The notes under the pieces: generated by a model | Told to the model about the DNA's origin: nothing | Database searches by the model: none | The model's input: only the letters and a program-made list of their open reading frames with translations | Shown here: positions 62,101-64,000 of the stretch, one piece after another | Layout: every line of letters starts with the position of its first letter | How positions within the stretch are numbered: the first letter of the stretch is position 1 | Assembly: GCA_963978905.1 (NCBI GenBank) | Contig: OZ022256.1 | Location: 23,561,743-23,625,742 of the forward strand | Length of the DNA: 64,000 bases | Direction: 5' to 3' | DNA from: Trichostrongylus colubriformis | Taxonomy: Eukaryota > Nematoda > Chromadorea > Rhabditida > Trichostrongylidae | Made by a program: the position numbers and the translations under genes

Positions 62101-64000
62101 CACGAAGACCCAGCAATGAATAAACCGAGAGCTCGCTTATGCAAATTGGTAAGTTGGATACATGGGCTTTGCTGCCGTCTTGCAAATGTGGAATTTTCAG
62201 GAGAAGTCCTCGCAAGCAGAGGAATTCGGCTTCAACTTGCATGCTGAGAAAGGCCGCGGCCATTTTATTGGTACAGTCGATCAAGGCGGTATCGGAGACC
62301 GTGCTGGTCTTCGAATGGGTCAGCGTATCGTTGGAGTGAATGGCATGTTGGTATATCCGAACACACCTCATAAGGTAAATTTCTTTTTCTCTACTAGGAG
62401 ATTACTGTGAGCTGAAGTCCTCCCATCCTCTTCTTACTCACTTTCCCGTTATAGAACTTTCTTCTTGTCTTCGAAATGCTGTTCGCAATAACTGTTTATA
62501 GGAAGTTGTTGCACAAATAAAACGCTCACCGTTACGTACGACTTTATTGGTCGCGTCAGAGGACGTGGACAGATGGTATAAAGAACATGGTGCAGAGTAC
62601 TCTTTTGACTATGTCGAAGAAGACGTCCCTAGTCACCATCAGCAGCTCAGCCCCCACGTGAGTTCCATCGCTCATATTTGCGAATGTCACGTGGCTTCCA
62701 ATGTTTCCTGCTCGTTAATGTTGCCGTCGCAAATTCTAACATGCATGATTGTTTCGAGAGTCAACGCTATTGAGGAAATACCGAACAGTACAGTCGTGTT
62801 TGTCTGGGAAAGTGGAACTGTTATGTACTTAAAACTCAGGTTTTGTACAGGGCTAGATGAACTGAATATTCTCTAAGGTATTTGAAATACTGCATTCAAA
62901 CTTGGCGACGCGATCGCGATTGAGCCAACGGAAGTTTCTGCGATCAACGTATTGGAATGCTCACGCACGTCCGTCAGCGAGCATGCTAGCTGTTGACGGC
63001 GAGATTCGCGTTGTATGTGCGTTGACTTGGTCGTGATCGAAGTGATCGCATCGCTGAGTATGAATATGACCATAATGTGCATTTGGCGTTGTCTCGGATA
63101 GGCGAGATGGTGTGAGATGGGGGCGCCGTGTTAGCTGAGGCCTGAAGCGACTACGTCTAGGATAGGTCGTAGAGCACCGCATCGCTTCAGGAGCCAGTTA
63201 ATACGGTGCACATAGCTCGCACCATCACGTCGTACGCGAACGTCGCAGTCGCATCCTTTGTCCTACCCTTTCACACACCTCATTTGCAAATGAAATCAAA
63301 TTTGAATAGTAATCAAATCCCGCGAGCAGACGCTTCAATGCTCGTTTTTCACGACACTATCTATCCTTCTGTTCGAAATAAGGTCGCACTATACCTACCC
63401 TCATTTTGGTGATCCACTTTGTTCTCAGTTTTCTCCATATTAAGTATCACCATATATCATTTTATCTCTACTTTGTACCTTTCCTGTGTCAGTGATTGTC
63501 ATGTGCACACCCTTCGCAAAAATTCCTTTGTTGACTTCTTTCAGAGCATACAGATAAGTGATGACGAGGAGTTTCACCAGCATCGACATAGAGGACAACC
63601 TCAGGTTCGTGATCCTCAAATGTTAAGCGGATGTTTCGCTACTTGAATGCTATTTTGATAGGTTATTCGTTTGTTTTTGGGCTTTTGTTAGTCTCATGTT
63701 ATATGCGTAATTAATGAGACAGTTCTACCCAGTTATGTGAAATTTCATGATTTCCTTTTGTCGTCTGGCACAACCCACGCTTATTTAATGTCGTGCTGTT
63801 AGTAATGTTTTTGTGTGTGTGGTGGTGATTTCAGTTATGCACTTTATTTTTAGTTCATTGTGTTGTTTTTAGTCAGCCTCAGACGTCGAGCACGTTGAGC
63901 ACATTGAAGTAGAAGAAGTGCACGAAGTGGCTTCGGATTATGTCCACCACGGGGTTACTCAGGTGGTTCAGCAGGAAAGTGAATCGGTCGCCGTAGCCGA
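35124..64000 (+). CDS. nrfl-1: NHERF-like two-PDZ scaffold protein, partial (3' end outside window)
   Basis: NHERF proteins are cytoplasmic scaffolds under the apical membrane. Their PDZ domains bind the C termini of transporters and channels, and a C-terminal segment binds ERM proteins. The coding sequence joins 35124-35192, 36015-36077, 36156-36245, 47639-47761, 62065-62148, 62201-62374, 62502-62657, 63545-63604 and 63874-64000+. Every junction is GT/AG and phase 0, giving 315 residues so far. PDZ1 (about residues 12-100) has the YGYNLH carboxylate loop and GGLRMGDRIFAVNG. A proline-rich linker follows (FVAPPPPHEDP). PDZ2 (about 137-225) has FGFNLH and AGLRMGQRIVGVNG, and the tail is acidic and His-rich. 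The short PRLC lead-in before each PDZ is typical of the family. The start is supported by the NHERF-like spacing from Met to PRLC. The ERM-binding end is not visible. Introns 3 and 4 are 11.4 and 14.3 kb. Confidence 0.85.
36015..36077 (+). CDS. nrfl-1: nrfl-1 exon 2
   Basis: Twenty-one codons with the PDZ1 ligand-binding loop (EYGYNLHAERGRGQFVGMVD). The acceptor is gattatag and the donor gtgcat. The intron that follows is 78 bp. Confidence 0.9.
36156..36245 (+). CDS. nrfl-1: nrfl-1 exon 3
   Basis: Thirty codons of PDZ1 (GSPADLGGLRMGDRIFAVNG, then HSIIGESHKK). The acceptor is ttatttcag. The donor gtcagt at 36246 opens the 11.4-kb intron. Confidence 0.9.
36246..38892 (+). other. nrfl-1 intron 3, left part, no feature recognised
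   Basis: The first 2.6 kb of the 11.4-kb intron. Short open stretches (for example 36422-36697 and 37670-37963) show no domain or splice context. From 38893 the intron is almost continuous mobile DNA. Confidence 0.6.
39416..40104. mobile_element. Palindrome made of two mariner 3' ends, TA-flanked
   Basis: The terminal string TTAGGTCTGTGCA occurs at both ends in inverted orientation and TA flanks it (39414-39415 and 40105-40106). The arms are about 290-310 bp, joined by about 90 bp. The right arm reads on the plus strand as a mariner transposase C terminus (SLPDRWQGCVDSNGFYFDK then TAA at 40028-40030). The left arm encodes a diverged mirror copy on the minus strand. So both halves derive from the 3' part of a mariner rather than from its 5' and 3' ends. 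Confidence 0.7.
40143..40215 (+). repeat. tRNA-like cloverleaf, anticodon position GAA
   Basis: The 73 bases fold as a full tRNA: acceptor GTGTCGG with CCGGCAC, D stem GTGT/GCAC, anticodon stem TATCC/GGATG around CCGAAAA, T stem GCGGG/CCCGT around TTCGAGT. G-U pairs are allowed. Box A and box B are intact. Position 33 is C instead of the near-universal U, and a specific tail follows. It is therefore more likely the head of a short interspersed element than a working phenylalanine tRNA. Confidence 0.65.
40367..40633. repeat. Palindromic repeat, about 118-bp arms
   Basis: The left arm (from aagctagaggtcctggaaga through ctacctgttctagtcagc) is nearly the exact reverse complement of the right arm (gctgactggaacaggtag through ttgcagaacctgtagctt). 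A short GC-rich spacer (cggcggaagggggtctt) separates them. A half-copy lies at 25255-25385. The right end is only a few bases from the mariner at 40640. Confidence 0.8.
40918..40922 (+). repeat. Target site duplication of the LTR element, left
   Basis: gtctg occurs here and at 45533-45537, directly outside the two LTRs, as produced by integrase. Confidence 0.9.
40923..41147 (+). repeat. 5' LTR
   Basis: It starts tgttggat and ends gtaaca. It contains a TATATAA box at 41065-41071 and AATAAA at 41116-41121, the usual promoter and polyadenylation signals. The string tgatactttgaccct occurs twice within it. Confidence 0.93.
41148..41165 (+). other. Probable primer binding site
   Basis: actggcgatcaggatccc follows the 5' LTR directly. 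A tggcg start is typical of a tRNA 3' end complement, but I cannot tell which tRNA. Confidence 0.5.
41173..43278 (+). CDS. Gypsy gag-protease-reverse transcriptase polyprotein, truncated
   Basis: The 701-residue frame starts at ATG 41173, 26 bases after the LTR. Residues 1 to about 300 are gag-like (helical capsid with FDSWYKRYKDVF); no CCHC zinc knuckle is found before the protease. The protease has LLLDTGAMITLIS with the active-site aspartate near residue 331. Reverse transcriptase follows (RLCADFSTGLNDA, then FTQIDFAYAYLQI with its aspartate near 564, and LPFGIKSAPGIFQQ). The YLDD catalytic motif is encoded at 43040-43051 but in frame +2: an apparent one-base insertion near 43027 and a one-base loss near 43080 put about 17 codons out of frame. 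The frame ends at TGA 43276-43278, where relatives have a coding codon (probably CGA to TGA). Confidence 0.88.
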   Translation: MDRLAEILVTMQSQLELMQRQQKETSDSFLRTLEKMEARISGSSPATTKHTIFDSLCRRIDKFSFDQENGRTFDSWYKRYKDVFDNDCTELSDKEKTRLLVSRLDEDCHQLFCGSISPKTPSDLTWDEALATMDRLFGSAKTLFRRRFECLKIQYDHQDFNSYETLVRTRCSDAKFDSIDFDGLQCLVYVAGFQGAEFADYRTRLLRKLDQDDKISIKDLTAECQLIKSYKEDARMLENAAASNATINYVAKRRKRRNFKPKKWKTKEENDALPHTSRSGNQESTSPSRPRTRRHGARSYQIKSIEAALRKDAQPHLEVEVNGRPLNLLLDTGAMITLISKSSWKKLGRPQLKKYNAIVNAANGTRIPTIGRTMVDFTLKSSDGIRHDGRGHCYVTKDLDIFGWEWIQQISELVKPLQKYIANVTILADPAATCREEIVAKLKVTHAEVFKTGLGRCSKTKATLQLKPNAHPVFKKKRPVPYAYTAALDEEIDRLLAEGVLSQVDYSAWAAPVVVVKKTNGTIRLCADFSTGLNDALMLHQHPLPTPDDIFTKLNGGTTFTQIDFAYAYLQIEVDEEAKELLTINTHRGLLRYNHLPFGIKSAPGIFQQIIDSMICGLRLRCIPRRRHRHRPHYREHVANLEALFNRISDYGFRVRIEKCNFLMPQLRYLGHIIDSTGRRPDPAKIEVIRKMPHSTDITQI
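43279..45288 (+). pseudogene. Gypsy RNase H and integrase region, frameshifted
   Basis: After the TGA, homology continues in the same frame to about 43372 (SFLGMLNYYGHFVSEMRQL). It then moves to frame 2 (43373-44015) for the RNase H domain, with DASEYGIGAV, EKEALAI and LLTDHKPLL. It returns to frame 1 from about 44017 to the TAG at 45286-45288 for integrase. Integrase has an HHCC-like N terminus (LHDGHPG, CIPCQE) and a DD35E core (HADFAGP, VADNGPQF, GQAERFV). The C-terminal domain ends in a basic, low-complexity tail. Both frame changes look like single-base indels. The catalytic residues of both enzymes are intact. Confidence 0.88.
45299..45307 (+). other. Polypurine tract
   Basis: aggggg-type purine run directly before the 3' LTR, the usual plus-strand primer. 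Confidence 0.75.
45308..45532 (+). repeat. 3' LTR
   Basis: 225 bp, matching the 5' LTR base for base as far as I can read, followed by gtctg at 45533-45537. Confidence 0.93.
46138..47638 (+). other. nrfl-1 intron 3, right part
   Basis: No gene or transposon recognised. A short imperfect tandem lies at 46562-46616 (gaaggtcttcacccacctaa, then gaaggtctccactcacctaa). Frames at 47262-47609 overlap on both strands without motifs. Confidence 0.55.
47639..47761 (+). CDS. nrfl-1: nrfl-1 exon 4
   Basis: Forty-one codons finishing PDZ1 (VVERIKENATRCEMLVISEE) and the following segment (GAQWYQDHGIEINMQLPNIE, R). The acceptor is aatttcag and the donor gtgagc. The link to exon 3 rests on NHERF family homology, since 11.4 kb lies between them. 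Confidence 0.88.
47762..49015 (+). other. nrfl-1 intron 4, left part
   Basis: The start of the 14.3-kb intron. It contains the MITE copy at 48308-48458. The stretch 48840-49015, leading into the candidate exon, is relatively GC-rich with repeats of tcgcctcacatcgtctcacg type. Confidence 0.5.
48308..48458. mobile_element. Small palindromic MITE (GGCGTGGCC family), copy 2
   Basis: The arms share ttcgcagcgc(t/c)tgattggg and cgtggcct(a/g)(a/c)gg(g/a)ctt in inverted orientation. The centre tcaaactctctcaccctgcc matches copy 1 at 32169. The ends are TACA on both strands. Confidence 0.8.
49016..49147 (+). CDS. Candidate alternative first exon with signal-anchor
   Basis: The ATG at 49016 opens 44 codons that end at a GT donor (aag|gttaat) in phase 0. 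A possible trans-splice acceptor, cttcatctag, ends six bases before the ATG. The peptide starts MLLELFALVLFFITLCKIVD, a strongly hydrophobic stretch of about 15 residues. A highly charged helix-prone segment follows (KKRIKSALQQKDQEREQDLL). If spliced to the phase-0 exon at 62065 it would give an nrfl-1 isoform that lacks PDZ1, starts with a membrane anchor or signal peptide, and keeps PDZ2. It could instead start a separate gene nested in the intron, or be a chance frame. I cannot show that a second exon is used. Confidence 0.33.
49148..50020 (+). other. nrfl-1 intron 4, no feature recognised
   Basis: No repeat or gene recognised. The minus-strand frame at 49401-49706 has no motif. Confidence 0.5.
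50021..50073. repeat. Inverted repeat, 23-bp arms
   Basis: tgtacctaattatgtacttg and its imperfect complement (ending acatttaggtaca) with a loop of about seven bases; two or three mismatches. Confidence 0.7.
50074..56902 (+). other. nrfl-1 intron 4, no feature recognised
   Basis: Nearly 7 kb with only short, unsupported frames (for example 50164-50433, 52291-52575, 55776-56102). A minus-strand frame at 55284-55478 and its +1 neighbour both look open, but no family is recognised. Confidence 0.5.
56903..56979. repeat. Long hairpin, about 36-bp stem with tetraloop
   Basis: gtttagga and gagcagtgcggcctcatg lead to ttcaccgc, loop gcta, then gcggtgaa, and the complement gaggccgcactgctcccc ending ctaaac. 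Only a few mismatches or bulges interrupt the stem. It could be a tiny palindromic transposon remnant or a precursor of small RNA. Confidence 0.8.
56980..62064 (+). other. nrfl-1 intron 4, right part
   Basis: No gene or transposon recognised in 5 kb. Frames at 57690-58088 (minus, 132 codons) and 60741-61031 (plus) lack motifs and splice support. A G-rich patch (ggggggcgggggcgggggag) lies at 58918-58937. Confidence 0.5.
62065..62148 (+). CDS. nrfl-1: nrfl-1 exon 5
   Basis: Twenty-eight codons: linker ATDPVFVAPPPPHEDPAMNK then PRARLCKL, the lead-in to PDZ2. The acceptor is gatgtttcag and the donor gtaagt. A 52-bp intron follows. Confidence 0.88.
62201..62374 (+). CDS. nrfl-1: nrfl-1 exon 6
   Basis: Fifty-eight codons forming most of PDZ2: the loop EEFGFNLHAEKGRGHFIGTV and GIGDRAGLRMGQRIVGVNGM. 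The acceptor is gaattttcag and the donor gtaaat. Confidence 0.93.
62502..62657 (+). CDS. nrfl-1: nrfl-1 exon 7
   Basis: Fifty-two codons: the end of PDZ2 (EVVAQIKRSPLRTTLLVASE) and DVDRWYKEHGAEYSFDYVEE, parallel to exon 4 in PDZ1. The acceptor is tgtttatag and the donor gtgagt. Confidence 0.92.
63141..63191. repeat. Short inverted repeat in intron 7
   Basis: cctgaagcgactacg and the complement cgtag..tcgcttcagg form a small hairpin; nothing else is recognised in this 887-bp intron (62658-63544). Confidence 0.5.
63545..63604 (+). CDS. nrfl-1: nrfl-1 exon 8
   Basis: Twenty codons, SIQISDDEEFHQHRHRGQPQ, acidic then His/Arg-rich tail. The acceptor is cttctttcag and the donor gttcgt. It lacks a conserved motif, so the call rests on the splice sites, phase and position. 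Confidence 0.65.
63874..64000 (+). CDS. nrfl-1: nrfl-1 exon 9 (runs off the window)
   Basis: It opens after gttgtttttag and stays open to the edge for 42 codons (SASDVEHVEHIEVEEVHEVA and on), acidic and low-complexity. No donor or stop is seen before the edge. The C-terminal ERM-binding segment expected of the family would lie further on. Confidence 0.65.

Noticed and set aside
61852..62247. 131-codon plus-strand frame at the PDZ2 exons
   Set aside because: It reads through the acceptor of exon 5 and the short intron; the spliced model gives the clear NHERF homology instead.

Overview
The window looks like chromosomal DNA of a nematode, probably a clade V (strongylid or hookworm-like) worm. 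Three things suggest this. The one recognisable host gene matches nematode nrfl-1 (NHERF family). Its exons are short, with TTTCAG-type acceptors and candidate trans-splice acceptors. The repeats are typical of nematodes: maT and mariner elements, Tc1-like inverted repeats, and a Ty3/Gypsy element of the kind nematodes carry. The species cannot be read from the sequence. I see no prokaryotic operons, rRNA genes or CRISPR arrays.

Layout. From 1 to about 35.1 kb I recognise no host protein-coding gene. This part holds a broken maT (DD37D) transposon at 2952-3895, a repeat family with a 145-bp tandem array at 7141-7850, several short inverted-repeat elements (8309, 15307, 20993, 21581, 28216, 32169, 32551, 33281), tRNA-derived pieces, and a few weak open frames. 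From 35124 to the right edge runs one plus-strand gene, the nrfl-1/NHERF orthologue. It has nine visible coding exons, all joined in phase 0, giving 315 residues before the edge. They encode PDZ1, a proline-rich linker, PDZ2 and the start of an acidic tail; the 3' end lies outside the window.

Two introns are very large. Intron 3 (11.4 kb) cuts PDZ1 and contains a nearly continuous block of mobile DNA at 38.9-46.1 kb. In that block, a TTAA-family palindrome was hit by a tRNA-derived element with a 14-bp target duplication, and that element was hit in turn by a palindrome made of two mariner 3' ends. Next to it a degenerate mariner (40640-46135, minus strand) carries a complete Ty3/Gypsy LTR retrotransposon (40923-45532, 225-bp LTRs, 5-bp target duplication). 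Intron 4 (14.3 kb) is mostly featureless. It does contain a candidate alternative first exon at 49016-49147: a possible trans-splice acceptor, ATG, signal-anchor-like peptide and a phase-0 donor. If real, it would give a membrane-anchored, PDZ2-only isoform or mark a nested gene.

The strongest claims are the nrfl-1 exon chain, the LTR element with its target duplication, the maT and mariner elements with TA duplications, and the nested insertions. The weakest are the isolated small open frames and the single hairpins.
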